A stretch of 64,000 bases of DNA from JABMPO01 sp964539785 (GTDB taxonomy: Bacteria > Fidelibacterota > Marinisomatia > Marinisomatales > TCS56): positions 1 through 64,000 of the forward strand of contig CAZIJQ010000006.1 in the NCBI GenBank assembly GCA_964539785.1, written 5' to 3'. Position numbers and translations under genes: made by a program. Below are positions 25,454 through 34,817 of the stretch, piece after piece; the first letter of the stretch is position 1, and every line of letters starts with the position of its first letter. Below the pieces are notes generated by a model, which was not told where the DNA came from, did not search any database, and saw nothing but the letters and a program-made list of their open reading frames with translations.

Positions 25454-26944
25454 TCAGAAGTTAAAATTAATCCTGATTGTGGATTCCCAGTAATCAAGGC
25501 CACCTAAAGGTCTGGCAATATTTATCCGCCAGTTTACATCATCAGAATCCGTGGAGCCAAGACCAATTCCGACTGAAGATTTGCCATTTTCAATAATGGA
25601 GTCAATATCAGTCAGGTCATATTCATCGCGCATCCAGGCATTTCCGGCATCGGCAAAGATAATAATGGTCCAGTCACTGTCTATAAAATCAGGAGCAAAA
25701 ACAAATTCACCATTGATTTGTGCAAATTGGTCACCAGTCTGGAGCTTGTACGGATAGGCCGCAATTGAACCCAGCCCACCGACTCCAAAATAACGAAACT
25801 CTGGTAGGGTTCCGGTACTTGTCCCGGCCAACACGCGGGTACGAATTACTACTCCCCGGGTAATTTCCAATCCACAGATCGCCATTCCCATGAAACGTTG
25901 GAATTTGTCGTAAGCTTCAGCAGATATAATTTGTTCACCGGTAGCATACAACGCAATCCCGGAATTGTACGGATCAAAATTACGCGGTTTAAATGCAAAG
26001 GTTACTCGCGCACTCTCAAAATCTCCAGCCAGAATTGGAAGGTTGGGTCGTAATAGCCGGCTATCATGGAAAACAGTCCACAAACCATTATCTACTGGAA
26101 TTGAATCTTGGGTTGCGGAAACATAAGTAGCTTTGATCCTGATCCAGTTCAGATCTAATCCCAGCCCACCTTCGAACCCGGTTTCATCCCAGCGATCGTA
26201 AAAGTCCTGCCGCCCTAAAATTCCTGCCAGCGAATTTTCCAGCTCCGGCAATCGATAGAAATCATCAGTTTGACTTTGCCTGAATCCGCTGCCAAAAAGA
26301 ATTACCCGACGGTTGATCAAGTACGTTTCAAGTGTGATCCGACCAGTTATGGTTTCCTGACTGAAACGCCATCCTGCAGAAAGGTTCAAACGCAGGTTGG
26401 AGAGTGAGCGCCGATCCCATTTGAAATTAAACGGTGTTATTACTAAGCCTTCGTTTCGGTTATAAATAAACCAGCTGGTTTTCGGATGTATCCAACTTCT
26501 TCGCGAATACCAGGAACGTTCTTTCAGCTCAAAATCAGTCTTACCTTCCAGTCCGTTCGATTCATAATTCGTTTCTTTGTAGGAGAGCCCTTTTGAAATA
26601 TTGGTTTCAATAATTTTACCGTTAATTTCTGCGCCATCTTCTTTGTGCACCGTTCCACCAATGGCTACGATTCGACCATTAATAATTGAACCTGCTTTGA
26701 TATAAATATCTCCGCCAATAACGGTAAACTGACCTTCTATACGACCATAAACTGTCAGATCTCCACCAACGATGCGGACCTTATCATAATTGATATCATT
26801 TTTATCAATAATATAGTCACCGAAGAATTTTGTTTCTTCAACCTGAGCAGGTCTTTTTTCTTGATCTATCTCAGTATTAGAATTCTGGGCTATTAATGGC
26901 AAAACGCCCAATAGTAGTGTGAAAATAATTATTTTACGGGCCAT
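25454..26944 (-). CDS. Bactofilin-like/Omp85-type barrel chimera
   Basis: This 496-residue protein has a signal peptide ending near LPLIAQ. Residues about 55-115 are a bactofilin-like right-handed helix (VRIVGGDLTVYGRIEGQFTV, GGDIYIKAGSIINGRI, IGGTVHKEDGAEINGKI). From about 170 to the end it is a beta-barrel of the Omp85/D15 surface-antigen type, with FRYFGVGGLGSIAAYPYKL near residue 385 and a terminal STIRINFNF. Bactofilins are normally cytoplasmic, so a secreted bactofilin-like part joined to a barrel is unusual. It overlaps the DUF4097 gene by a base and is co-translated. Confidence 0.78.
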   Translation of the reverse strand: MARKIIIFTLLLGVLPLIAQNSNTEIDQEKRPAQVEETKFFGDYIIDKNDINYDKVRIVGGDLTVYGRIEGQFTVIGGDIYIKAGSIINGRIVAIGGTVHKEDGAEINGKIIETNISKGLSYKETNYESNGLEGKTDFELKERSWYSRRSWIHPKTSWFIYNRNEGLVITPFNFKWDRRSLSNLRLNLSAGWRFSQETITGRITLETYLINRRVILFGSGFRQSQTDDFYRLPELENSLAGILGRQDFYDRWDETGFEGGLGLDLNWIRIKATYVSATQDSIPVDNGLWTVFHDSRLLRPNLPILAGDFESARVTFAFKPRNFDPYNSGIALYATGEQIISAEAYDKFQRFMGMAICGLEITRGVVIRTRVLAGTSTGTLPEFRYFGVGGLGSIAAYPYKLQTGDQFAQINGEFVFAPDFIDSDWTIIIFADAGNAWMRDEYDLTDIDSIIENGKSSVGIGLGSTDSDDVNWRINIARPLGGLDYWESTIRINFNF

Positions 26945-28194
26945 TATTCAGTCCCTTTTTCAATTGTAATTGTTCCATGGCTGGTGCGCAGCTTGATATT
27001 GTAAGTACCTTCCCCGATCACGCTTTTGCCCTTGACTTCATCAAATCGTTTTTCAATTTCGATTGGAAAATCACAGTCAATTACGTTCGACGAGATTTCG
27101 TTTTCTACAACTGCATTGATCTGTGATGGAAAATCATCAGGTATATTGATATAAATTGAACCATATTGATTAATAACATCAATGTCATGATTGTCGAATT
27201 TTTTATTCCAAATTTTAACTATTTCAATATTTCCTGCGCTGGTCTTTGCCCGAATGGAACCGTGCAATTGGTCCACATCCACATCACCGCCATCTGTAAT
27301 AAGATTGGCATTACCTAATATGTCGTCTACTTCAATATCGCCACCGGAAGTCTCGGCTTTAATTGAGCCAGCTAAATCCTGAACCTCAATATCACCACCG
27401 CTGGTCTGGACGTCCATATCGGCTTGGATTCGGTTAGCGTCGATGCTGCCACCCGAAGTGGATCCTACCAACTTAGTGCCAACGATGTCCTCAAAAGTGA
27501 GATCACCACCACTGGTTTGCACGAATACATTCCCTTGTACCGATTCGACTTCGATGTCCCCACCGGAAGTATTGGCTCCCACCTCACCGGCAATTTGCTG
27601 GACAATAATATCACCACCGGATGTTTTCAGGGCCAGGATACCTTCCGAATGATCGATTTCGATATCACCACCAGATGTCCGGGCATAGGTTTTTCCAGTT
27701 AAATGCATGCCTTCAATATCGCCGCCCATAGTAGTCATACTAATTTCCCCGGTAATCCGGTTGACATAGATATCGCCGCCCGCAGTTTTAACGCCAATAT
27801 TGGTGCTGATAGGAACGATAATTGAATATTCAAAAGCGCTGCGTGCCTGCCATTCACCGGCACCGGTTAACTTAACAATGCGGACGTCTTCCAATTGGAT
27901 GACTCTTGCGCGATAATCATCAAATATTGATTTCGCTTTCATGCCTGAAGATGCCCAGATCGATACTTCTTCGGTTATCTGGATAATATTACCGGGTTCT
28001 CCACTAAATGATATATCACCTTTTATTTCCTCTATATTCAACGTCCAGGAATCGGAATTACTGTCGTCAACTTCAAATTCATAGGTGGTGGTTCCGATAT
28101 AATGATTTCTTTTATCTAGATTAAAATGTTGCAGAATTTCCTGTCCTATAACAAGCTGGGATAGAATCAAAACCGGCAGCAATTTATTCATCAT
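26944..28194 (-). CDS. DUF4097 beta-repeat protein with eleven TSGGDI-type repeats
   Basis: This 416-residue secreted protein has a signal peptide (LPVLILSQLVIGQ). The middle has eleven repeats of about 17-18 residues built on TSGGDIEV (TAGGDI, TMGGDI, TSGGDI, TSGGSI, TDGGDV, TSAGNI variants), the DUF4097 signature, predicted to stack as a beta-solenoid. The C-terminal end (GEGTYNIKLRTSHGTITIEK) has a further repeat. It follows an anti-sigma factor gene with a 4-base overlap. DUF4097 proteins often sit beside anti-sigma and LiaF-like genes, in line with an envelope-stress role. Confidence 0.85.
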   Translation of the reverse strand: MMNKLLPVLILSQLVIGQEILQHFNLDKRNHYIGTTTYEFEVDDSNSDSWTLNIEEIKGDISFSGEPGNIIQITEEVSIWASSGMKAKSIFDDYRARVIQLEDVRIVKLTGAGEWQARSAFEYSIIVPISTNIGVKTAGGDIYVNRITGEISMTTMGGDIEGMHLTGKTYARTSGGDIEIDHSEGILALKTSGGDIIVQQIAGEVGANTSGGDIEVESVQGNVFVQTSGGDLTFEDIVGTKLVGSTSGGSIDANRIQADMDVQTSGGDIEVQDLAGSIKAETSGGDIEVDDILGNANLITDGGDVDVDQLHGSIRAKTSAGNIEIVKIWNKKFDNHDIDVINQYGSIYINIPDDFPSQINAVVENEISSNVIDCDFPIEIEKRFDEVKGKSVIGEGTYNIKLRTSHGTITIEKGTE

Positions 28195-29183
28195 TGGTCC
28201 TCAATTCGTTCGACTGCTATTTGACCTTTGAAAGTATCTGTGATGTGGCGAGCCTGATCGCGGATAAATTCGTTTTTATCCATACGAGTGACTATCTGCA
28301 ATGCAGGTACGATATCTTCGGTAGGATTGTTGGATAAAATTCCCAGAGCTGCCATGCGGACTGCTTCATTTTCGTCTTCGAAGAGTACTTTTATGCAAGC
28401 TTCGCGCAGGGTTTTATCCGGTTTGTATGAGTTTAATGATTTAGCTGCACGCAACCTGACGCCGGGATTAGGATCAGTCAGTAAAGAAGAGATCAGTACA
28501 ATTCGACCCTCTTCAATCGGTTGTGATTCCGAAATCAGATTAACCGCTTTCAATCGCTTACCGGGATTACTGTCGTTTTTAAGCAAGTAATAAAGAATCT
28601 GGCGAACTGATTCATCATTCAGGTCACCTTCCACGCTATAATCATTCCGGGCTTGGAGATTAAAGCCTACTGATTGCGCAGTGTTCTGATAAATATCAAT
28701 GTCCTTACTGGATAGCGTCCCGCTTTCAAGCAATTGCATCACATTTAGTTTCTCTGTGGCAACATTCGAAATCGGTACCGTGTTTACGGTTGGAAAAGCC
28801 AAGCGTCCAATTAGAAAGGCAAACATAACATAAGTGACTACCGCCCAAACCGGTTGGCGGGGGATGAATAATCGTTCCGTCACATTGTACCAGATATCCG
28901 ATAGCCAGGTTACTAACGATGATTTGGCTGCCGATTCAGCTTCAAGTTGGTCGATTTTTCCCCGCAGCAGATTCCGTTGTCCCGCTAAAATGTGTTCGGG
29001 AATCTTGATTTCACAAGCGGTACTGGTCATTGTTAAAATTGCGGAAATCTCTTCTACTTCAGTTTGTAAATCAGGGTTGGATTCCAATAATTGTTCGAAC
29101 TGCTTACGCTCGGGATCGGATAAGGCATCCAAGGCATATAATGCTGCCTGGTCCCGCTGTTCTTTATTTAAAGTATCAGGCAT
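28191..29183 (-). CDS. Transmembrane anti-sigma factor with periplasmic HEAT repeats
   Basis: This 330-residue protein has an N-terminal RskA-like domain (QAALYALDALSDPERKQFEQ, about 12-31) facing the cytoplasm and a membrane helix at about 112-130 (WAVVTYVMFAFLIGRLAF). From about 185 there are HEAT-like repeats (DPNPGVRLRAAKSLNSY, DENEAVRMAALGILSNN, KNEFIRDQARHITDTF). It probably binds the ECF sigma factor encoded just upstream and releases it on an envelope signal. HEAT repeats in place of the usual sensor domain are notable. It overlaps the sigma gene by 8 bases. Confidence 0.8.
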   Translation of the reverse strand: MPDTLNKEQRDQAALYALDALSDPERKQFEQLLESNPDLQTEVEEISAILTMTSTACEIKIPEHILAGQRNLLRGKIDQLEAESAAKSSLVTWLSDIWYNVTERLFIPRQPVWAVVTYVMFAFLIGRLAFPTVNTVPISNVATEKLNVMQLLESGTLSSKDIDIYQNTAQSVGFNLQARNDYSVEGDLNDESVRQILYYLLKNDSNPGKRLKAVNLISESQPIEEGRIVLISSLLTDPNPGVRLRAAKSLNSYKPDKTLREACIKVLFEDENEAVRMAALGILSNNPTEDIVPALQIVTRMDKNEFIRDQARHITDTFKGQIAVERIEDQ

Positions 29184-29733
29184 AGCGATACTCCTTTAAT
29201 TCAACTCGCAATTTTTCCATGGCACGGAAAAGATAACGTTTTACCGTTCCTTCGGAAATATCAATAATTTTTGCAATATCTTTAATTTTCAAATTTTCCA
29301 GATGTTTGAGTATAAATACTGTACGCTGTTTTTGCGGTAATATGGTCATTGCTGATTTAACAGCATTCATAATTTCTTTACTTGATCTATTATTATCGCT
29401 AGAATCAACGATCCAGTTCAGATAACCGGAACTATCTTCATTTCCAGGTTCGTATAATTTTAATCGGGCTTGTTTGCGCTTAAAATTGTAGGATGTATTT
29501 ACGGTAATACGATATAACCAGGTGTAAAACTGACTCTCGAAACGAAAATTATGGATGTTTTTGTAGGCTTTGATAAAGACTTCCTGGTAAAGGTCTTCGG
29601 CATCCTGCTCGTTGTGCGTTAGTTGGTAGGCTAGTATCATTACTCGTTCATCATGTAGTTTTACCAATTCATGGAAAGCCCCGGTGTCACCGGATTGGGC
29701 TTTTTTTATCAATTGTCTGATTTCTTCTTTCAA
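29176..29733 (-). CDS. ECF-type RNA polymerase sigma factor
   Basis: This ECF sigma factor of about 185 residues has region 2 (FHELVKLHDERVMILAYQLT and EDLYQEVFIKAYKNIHNFR) and region 4 (LPQKQRTVFILKHLENLKIK then DIAKIIDISEGTVKRYLFRA). It heads the five-gene operon down to 24433. No ATG is available. I place the start at the TTG at 29733, just before KEEIRQLI. The frame stays open upstream to 29817, but that part covers an inverted repeat and looks non-coding. An adjacent anti-sigma gene is the normal partner. The target promoters probably include its own. Confidence 0.85.
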   Translation of the reverse strand: MKEEIRQLIKKAQSGDTGAFHELVKLHDERVMILAYQLTHNEQDAEDLYQEVFIKAYKNIHNFRFESQFYTWLYRITVNTSYNFKRKQARLKLYEPGNEDSSGYLNWIVDSSDNNRSSKEIMNAVKSAMTILPQKQRTVFILKHLENLKIKDIAKIIDISEGTVKRYLFRAMEKLRVELKEYRYA

Positions 29734-29767
29734 TTTCAGATTTTGATCACATTTGGTTCGACACAAT

Positions 29768-29797
29768 GAATAAGTTTTGGTTGTCACGAACTTATTC
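29768..29797. promoter_or_regulatory. Inverted repeat upstream of the ECF sigma operon
   Basis: gaataagtt (29768-29776) and aacttattc (29789-29797) are perfect 9-bp arms with a 12-base spacer, 35-65 bases ahead of the chosen sigma start on the minus strand. This is a fitting place for an operator or an autoregulated promoter. Confidence 0.4.
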
Positions 29798-29854
29798 GGC
29801 ACACAAAGAAAAAGCAAGGTGGAATGACAATCGAATCCTTGATTCGCTGCTCCA

Positions 29855-29882
29855 TTAAGCCGACCGCCTGCGGTCGGCTTAA
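29855..29882. terminator. Strong hairpin between pckG and the sigma operon (1)
   Basis: A 13-bp perfect stem (ttaagccgaccgc with gcggtcggcttaa) and a 2-base loop. No T-run follows on either strand, so termination is likely but not certain. Confidence 0.5.
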
Positions 29883-29889
29883 CAGGATA

Positions 29890-29927
29890 ATTTAACGGCT
29901 TCTTGAGAAAAATAGAAGCCGTTAAAT
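29890..29927 (-). terminator. Strong hairpin downstream of pckG (2)
   Basis: A 14-bp perfect stem (atttaacggcttct with agaagccgttaaat) around a 10-base A-rich loop. It starts 46 bases after the pckG stop on the minus strand and lacks a T-run. Confidence 0.55.
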
Positions 29928-29972
29928 CTTATATCATTTGGGAAATATATTAGTCAGATCAATCAACAATAT

Positions 29973-31931
29973 TCATTTTTGCAGGTCTTCAGGACTAATA
30001 ATTGAACCATATTTCGCTTTTAATTCCTGTAACCCCTGCTTCCATTCGCCATATACCCGGAACAATTGGGACGGCAGGTTTTCTTCCTTGCCGTAAGCTT
30101 CAGTTTGCATATCAAGTCTATTGAGGATTTTATCAACATAAAATGCGAATTGCATTTCATATAAACTGCGCGGATATTCCTTGTCGATTTTGCTGAAAAG
30201 CGCCTTTAAATCAGCATATTTTGGAATATAACCGATGGGCGTTTCAATGGCTTCAACTTCGCTATGAGCAAATAAGTCTAACCAGCCCAACCAGACTTTT
30301 ACATCCCGTTTTTCCCCCAAGAGACCCTTGCCGCTGCTGCCACGGTTCTTATGGGTAAGAAAATAATTTAGTCCCGCCAGAATTGGTCGCCCGGCTGTAC
30401 TTAATTTTTCAGAATTGAAAAATTTAAACTGTGCGTCCATATAGTCAGACAAAGCCCCCGGGATAAATGGTGCATTGGCCCAAGGTTGACGACGGACTCC
30501 GGAGGCTCCGATTTCAGTTGCGGTTGCCTGAGAAACGATGGACGCACCGATGGCAACACCGTTATCCGGATTTTTTGCTGCCCAGACCGGAGGCATTGTG
30601 TCAGCATCGCGTCCAGAGTAGGTAATAATTTTTACCGGTACTCCAGCTGGATCGGCATTGGCGGCTTCATTATGATTCACGATTGCTGAACAAAGCAAGG
30701 TGCAGCGGGCATTTTTATGGGAAATTGGTATTTCTTTTCCATCAGCATCGCGTTTGCCGATAAACCACTCGCCCTGAAAATTGATACCAGCTGCGGGCTG
30801 CTCTTCGCCGTTACCTTCCCAATGAGGGACACTTTTATCATCGATCAATACATTTGACCAGATGACTTCTGTTCCATCACCGCGCAGACAATCCATTAAA
30901 TACGGATCACCTTCACGGTTAACATCAGCCACAATGCCGAAAATCCCCTTCTCCGGATTAACTGCCCTGACAGTACCATCATTAGCAATCCACATCTGTG
31001 CCAAGTCATCGCCGATAAAATCCGATCCGACCATGGCAGTGGTTGTCTTTCCACATCCTGATGGAGCTGCACCGGCGAAATAGGTTACCCTGCCGTTAGG
31101 TCCGGTCAAGCCGGTAATGAACATGTGTTCACTCAATTCTTTACCCCGACGCAAATAGGTGGCATAGTCCACAGCAAAACGGTGATTACCCTTTTTCATC
31201 AGCAAAGTATTGCCTGCGTAGGTGCAAAAAGTGGAAAACGTTGTTTGCCAACTGCGATCCATGAAAATCCGAGCATTGGGAACATCTTCGACTCGATTTG
31301 GACCTTCCGAATGTAGATTTGTAAAAAATACGTTTTTACGCTTTACTTCCCGGTCAAAGTCGCTATAAATATTCCGATAAAGCAATTCAGCGGAATGAAA
31401 AACATATCCTGATGATGATATTTCGATTGCCGGAATAGTAGCTTCCGCACCGGCTGGACCGCGACCGAAAAAACCTACCATCATTGTCATACCTTTCATT
31501 ATACCGCGGATGTATGTTCTGGTATAATCCAGGGCTTCGGATCTTGGAATGGATTGGGCGAGGGCACTGAGTTTTTCGTCTTCATTGACGATATAATAAG
31601 TTTGCTTTACCAATCGTGCCTGGTCCTGTGGAAGGTCGAAATGAATAGTGTGACCCTCTTTGGCAAGTTGCTTTTCTTCACCCTTTGCTATTGAATACTC
31701 ACGAATCCAGTCGATGTCATCCGGACTGCCAGAGTCAATAAAGACAAAATCAGGTTCGCAAATGGCGATCGAATTGGCGATCTTGATCAAGGCTTCTTCG
31801 TTATTTATTAAAGAAAGTTTAGCAAGATTTTCCTGATCGAGATTTTTATTTAATATTGAATTTGCTTGTTCAATGGAATTCACGCCGCCTATTTCAGCCA
31901 GAATATCCGCTCCCTTTTTTAGTTCCAGCAT
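29973..31931 (-). CDS. pckG: Phosphoenolpyruvate carboxykinase (GTP)
   Basis: This 652-residue enzyme interconverts oxaloacetate and PEP with GTP/GDP. It has the P-loop AAPSGCGKTTTAMVG (the GTP-type form with the reactive Cys), the metal-site segment SDFIGDDLAQMW, the RGDGTEVIWSNV and NHNEAANADPAGVP segments, and a C-terminal NYFLTHKNRGSSGKG lid region. Length fits the GTP family (about 600-650), not the ATP family (about 530). It supports gluconeogenesis or anaplerosis and could draw on succinyl-CoA made by the methylmalonyl-CoA route encoded near 53-56 kb. The gene is monocistronic. Confidence 0.93.
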   Translation of the reverse strand: MLELKKGADILAEIGGVNSIEQANSILNKNLDQENLAKLSLINNEEALIKIANSIAICEPDFVFIDSGSPDDIDWIREYSIAKGEEKQLAKEGHTIHFDLPQDQARLVKQTYYIVNEDEKLSALAQSIPRSEALDYTRTYIRGIMKGMTMMVGFFGRGPAGAEATIPAIEISSSGYVFHSAELLYRNIYSDFDREVKRKNVFFTNLHSEGPNRVEDVPNARIFMDRSWQTTFSTFCTYAGNTLLMKKGNHRFAVDYATYLRRGKELSEHMFITGLTGPNGRVTYFAGAAPSGCGKTTTAMVGSDFIGDDLAQMWIANDGTVRAVNPEKGIFGIVADVNREGDPYLMDCLRGDGTEVIWSNVLIDDKSVPHWEGNGEEQPAAGINFQGEWFIGKRDADGKEIPISHKNARCTLLCSAIVNHNEAANADPAGVPVKIITYSGRDADTMPPVWAAKNPDNGVAIGASIVSQATATEIGASGVRRQPWANAPFIPGALSDYMDAQFKFFNSEKLSTAGRPILAGLNYFLTHKNRGSSGKGLLGEKRDVKVWLGWLDLFAHSEVEAIETPIGYIPKYADLKALFSKIDKEYPRSLYEMQFAFYVDKILNRLDMQTEAYGKEENLPSQLFRVYGEWKQGLQELKAKYGSIISPEDLQK

Positions 31932-32005
31932 AGTTTACTCCTTAGATATATTATTTTTATGATTTAAAAAATTAGCTTTTTCGCATTTGATTAGCGAGAG
32001 ATATT

Positions 32006-32050
32006 AAAAAAAAACCCCCGAACGGTTTATTGTTCCGGGGTTTTTTTTTA
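32006..32050 (-). terminator. Terminator of the rng-rplU-rpmA operon
   Basis: An AT-flanked stem (accccggaac with gttcgggggt on the minus strand) around an 8-base loop is flanked by A9 and T9, so it works on both strands. On the minus strand it ends the L27 transcript 14 bases after the stop. Confidence 0.85.
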
Positions 32051-32063
32051 AAAAACAGATTTG

Positions 32064-32318
32064 TCAGTCAGTTAAAACGCTCACCGATTTACGATCGCGT
32101 CCGCTGCGCATAAATTTTACAATTCCATCAGCAGTCGCAAACAGAGTGTCATCACCGCCCCGCTTTACATTTAAACCGGGAAGAATGTGTGTTCCACGCT
32201 GCCGCATAATAATACCGCCGGCCAGTATGGATTGGCCATCGGTTACCTTGACGCCTAAGCGTTTGGCATTTGAGTCACGACCGTTTCGGGAGCTTCCAAC
32301 ACCTTTTTTATGTGCCAT
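32064..32318 (-). CDS. rpmA: 50S ribosomal protein L27
   Basis: This 84-residue L27 opens [20 protein letters not shown] with the standard N-terminus (no cleaved extension as in Firmicutes) and contains [21 protein letters not shown]27 lies near the peptidyl-transferase centre. It follows rplU by one base in the usual order. Confidence 0.98.
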   Translation of the reverse strand: MAHKKGVGSSRNGRDSNAKRLGVKVTDGQSILAGGIIMRQRGTHILPGLNVKRGGDDTLFATADGIVKFMRSGRDRKSVSVLTD

Positions 32319-32319
32319 T

Positions 32320-32706
32320 TTATTCTTTCCCTGTATTTGTAGCTTTTATCGCTTCTGCCGTTTCGGTCTTTGGAGCAGCTTTACTTGTGGTTTTTTTAAC
32401 GCCTACAGTATCGATCTGAATTAGTGTATAATCCTGCCGATGTCCATTTTTGCGCTGATAACCTTTGCGTCTTTTTTTCTTATAAACCAATATTTTTCGG
32501 TTACGGCCGTGTTCAAGAACTTTAGCCGAAACGCTGGCATTTTTCACAAATGGTTCACCGATATTGATTTTTTTTCCATCATCAAGTAATAATACCTGAT
32601 CAAAATTCACCTTATTACCAGCTTCCGCTTCGAGCAGAGCTACTTTTAACCGTTCGTTTTCGGTAACCCGGTATTGGTGTCCAGAAATATTCACAATTGC
32701 GTACAT
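32320..32706 (-). CDS. rplU: 50S ribosomal protein L21
   Basis: This 128-residue L21 has [37 protein letters not shown] and [20 protein letters not shown]. The core ends near residue 103. The last 25 residues ([20 protein letters not shown]) are a lysine/alanine/threonine tail not found in the short enteric form but common in other phyla. AGGAG lies 6 bases before the ATG. It sits between the RNase gene and rpmA. Confidence 0.97.
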   Translation of the reverse strand: MYAIVNISGHQYRVTENERLKVALLEAEAGNKVNFDQVLLLDDGKKINIGEPFVKNASVSAKVLEHGRNRKILVYKKKRRKGYQRKNGHRQDYTLIQIDTVGVKKTTSKAAPKTETAEAIKATNTGKE

Positions 32707-32733
32707 AATGATCTCCTAAAGCCCGCAAAATTA

Positions 32734-34284
32734 TTAACGGGATTGTTCCTTTTCAAGTCCGATTTGATCAGTAACATCGGAACCGGATTTTACTGAAATA
32801 AAACGAAAATCATCCATCGGTACCGAATTATCATTTTTTATCTTGATGTGAACCAGATTTTGCCACATCAATCCACGCATTACCCGGTGTTTTTGATCTC
32901 GTAAGTAATCTGCCATAGTTGTGTGTAAATGCAATTCCAGGCGTAAATCACGATATTTGGCGCGGTAGCGTCTAATCCAGTGGTCAATACGGGTAAGAAC
33001 CGCATCCTTGGAAAGAATTCGCCCGGAACCATGACAAACCGGACATTCATCGCTCATTGAATCCAGCAAACTCAAGCGGATGCGCTGGCGAGTCATCTCA
33101 AGCAGTCCGAATTCTGAAATCGGTGAAACGGCAACCTTGGCGCGGTCTTTTCGCAATTCTTTACGAAGTTCGAAATAAATCTTGCGTTTATTCGCTTCCT
33201 CGCGCATATCAATAAAATCAATTACGATCAGTCCTGATAAGTCCCGTAATCTTAGTTGCCGTGCCACCTCACGGGTTGCTTCAAGGTTGATCTTCAGAGA
33301 ATTGGCTTCATGCTCTTTTTTACCGATGAATCGTCCGCTATTGACGTCAACTACAACCATCGCTTCAGTTTTTTCAATAATCAGGTAAGCACCGCTTTTA
33401 AGCCAGACCTTGGCACGCATCAGTTTATCGATCTCGGTTTCAATCCCCTTAGCTTCAAACAAAGGTGTTTTGGATTTATGTAGTTCAAACCGGGAAGCCA
33501 GATTGGGGGATACATCTTCGAGGTAATTCTGCAATTTTTTAAATAGCTTGCGGCGATCAATAACAATTTTCCCAATATCCGGGGTAAAAAGATCGCGCAC
33601 TACACTGGAGGCTGTCTCCATATCTTCGTAAACCAATGAGGGCGCGTGGTTTTGATTGGCTTTAGTGAGCAATTTATTCCAGTTGTTAACTAAAGCCTCG
33701 TAGTCATTACTTATAAATTCTTCACTTTTACCCTCAGCAACAGTCCTGACAATAATTCCGAAATTATCTTCTTTCAGCCCGGACACAATTTTTTTCAGGC
33801 GTCTTCTTTCATATTTATCCCAGATTTTTTTGGAAATGCCGATATAATTTGCATTAGGAACCAAAACCAGCAATCTGCCCGGTAAAGCGGTTTCGGTAGT
33901 AACCCGGGGTCCTTTACCGGCAAAAGGTTCCTTTATTACCTGTACAAAGATGTCCTGCCCGGTGGTTAAATCGACTTGGATTCGATCGCTGTTTTTCCGA
34001 TTGCGCTTGTTGCTGGGGGAATTATTATACTCTTCCTCCGTATCGGCCAGGAAAGCGTTATTTTCAATTTCTGAAAATGGCAGAAAGGCATTGATATCAT
34101 ATCCGATATCAACAAAGGCCGCCTGCATTCCGGGGATTACATTTTCAACTTTTCCATAATAAATATTACCCACCATTCGTTGGTGGTCAGGCTTTTCCAC
34201 ATAAACTTCAACCAACTGATCGTCTTCTAAAATTGCAATCCTGGTCTCGCCAATGCTTTCATTAATAAAAATTTCTTTCTTCAT
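32734..34284 (-). CDS. rng: Ribonuclease E/G family protein
   Basis: This 516-residue protein has an S1 domain (GNIYYGKVENVIPGMQAAFV, about 35-125), the catalytic DNase I-like domain with acidic metal ligands in AMVVVDVNSGRF and LIVIDFIDMRE, and the zinc link DECPVCHGSG. The length and lack of a long acidic/proline C-terminal scaffold make it RNase G-like. It cuts single-stranded AU-rich RNA in mRNA decay and rRNA processing. Linkage with rplU-rpmA is common in bacteria. The ATG at 34284 follows AAGGA and starts MKKEIFINES as in the family. Confidence 0.93.
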   Translation of the reverse strand: MKKEIFINESIGETRIAILEDDQLVEVYVEKPDHQRMVGNIYYGKVENVIPGMQAAFVDIGYDINAFLPFSEIENNAFLADTEEEYNNSPSNKRNRKNSDRIQVDLTTGQDIFVQVIKEPFAGKGPRVTTETALPGRLLVLVPNANYIGISKKIWDKYERRRLKKIVSGLKEDNFGIIVRTVAEGKSEEFISNDYEALVNNWNKLLTKANQNHAPSLVYEDMETASSVVRDLFTPDIGKIVIDRRKLFKKLQNYLEDVSPNLASRFELHKSKTPLFEAKGIETEIDKLMRAKVWLKSGAYLIIEKTEAMVVVDVNSGRFIGKKEHEANSLKINLEATREVARQLRLRDLSGLIVIDFIDMREEANKRKIYFELRKELRKDRAKVAVSPISEFGLLEMTRQRIRLSLLDSMSDECPVCHGSGRILSKDAVLTRIDHWIRRYRAKYRDLRLELHLHTTMADYLRDQKHRVMRGLMWQNLVHIKIKNDNSVPMDDFRFISVKSGSDVTDQIGLEKEQSR

Positions 34285-34326
34285 ATTCCTTGTCCCAGTA
34301 TAATGAATCCGGGTTTTGCAACTCAA

Positions 34327-34817
34327 ATAAGAGAGGAAATGCCAATAATCAGCACACCACTTAACGCTGGTGTAGTTAGTTGGTTGATGCTACCGCTGAA
34401 GCAGGACGATAGTCGGTAATTGTTACCAGCAGTTTGCGATGAAAGCAAGGTGAAGGAAATAAAAAAAATCTTTATCTAAGTAAAAAATTTTGTTTTTATC
34501 GGAAAAAATGCTTCAAAAATCGCCTTCAATCCGTCTTCATCGATACCGAAACTAAGGCTTTTCAATAAAACTCCCAAGTGCTTAATAATGAGAGACGGGT
34601 TGAGTATTTACAGATAATTAGCGATTCAAGTATCAGATTATTAAGTATTACCGCAGGATTTCGGGATGATTATATGAGTTTACAGACACTATTATTTACT
34701 ATCATTGATTGCTGAATCGCTTGATGTAATTTTGAAATGTGATTCATTGACGTTAATACTAAAGACAAACTGTTTATGTCCTGATCGTAATCAATTAATT
34801 CAGATGGAACAATCATT
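34327..34817. other. Gene-free stretch between divergent rng and cysQ
   Basis: About 490 bases with no supported gene on either strand. The part nearest rng should hold its promoter and leader. I could not identify a convincing promoter or structured RNA. Confidence 0.5.

Noticed and set aside
27191..27702. Regular repeats of about 51 bases that could look like a CRISPR or tandem array
   Set aside because: They encode the TSGGDI repeats of the DUF4097 protein in a continuous frame; spacing and codon changes follow protein constraint.
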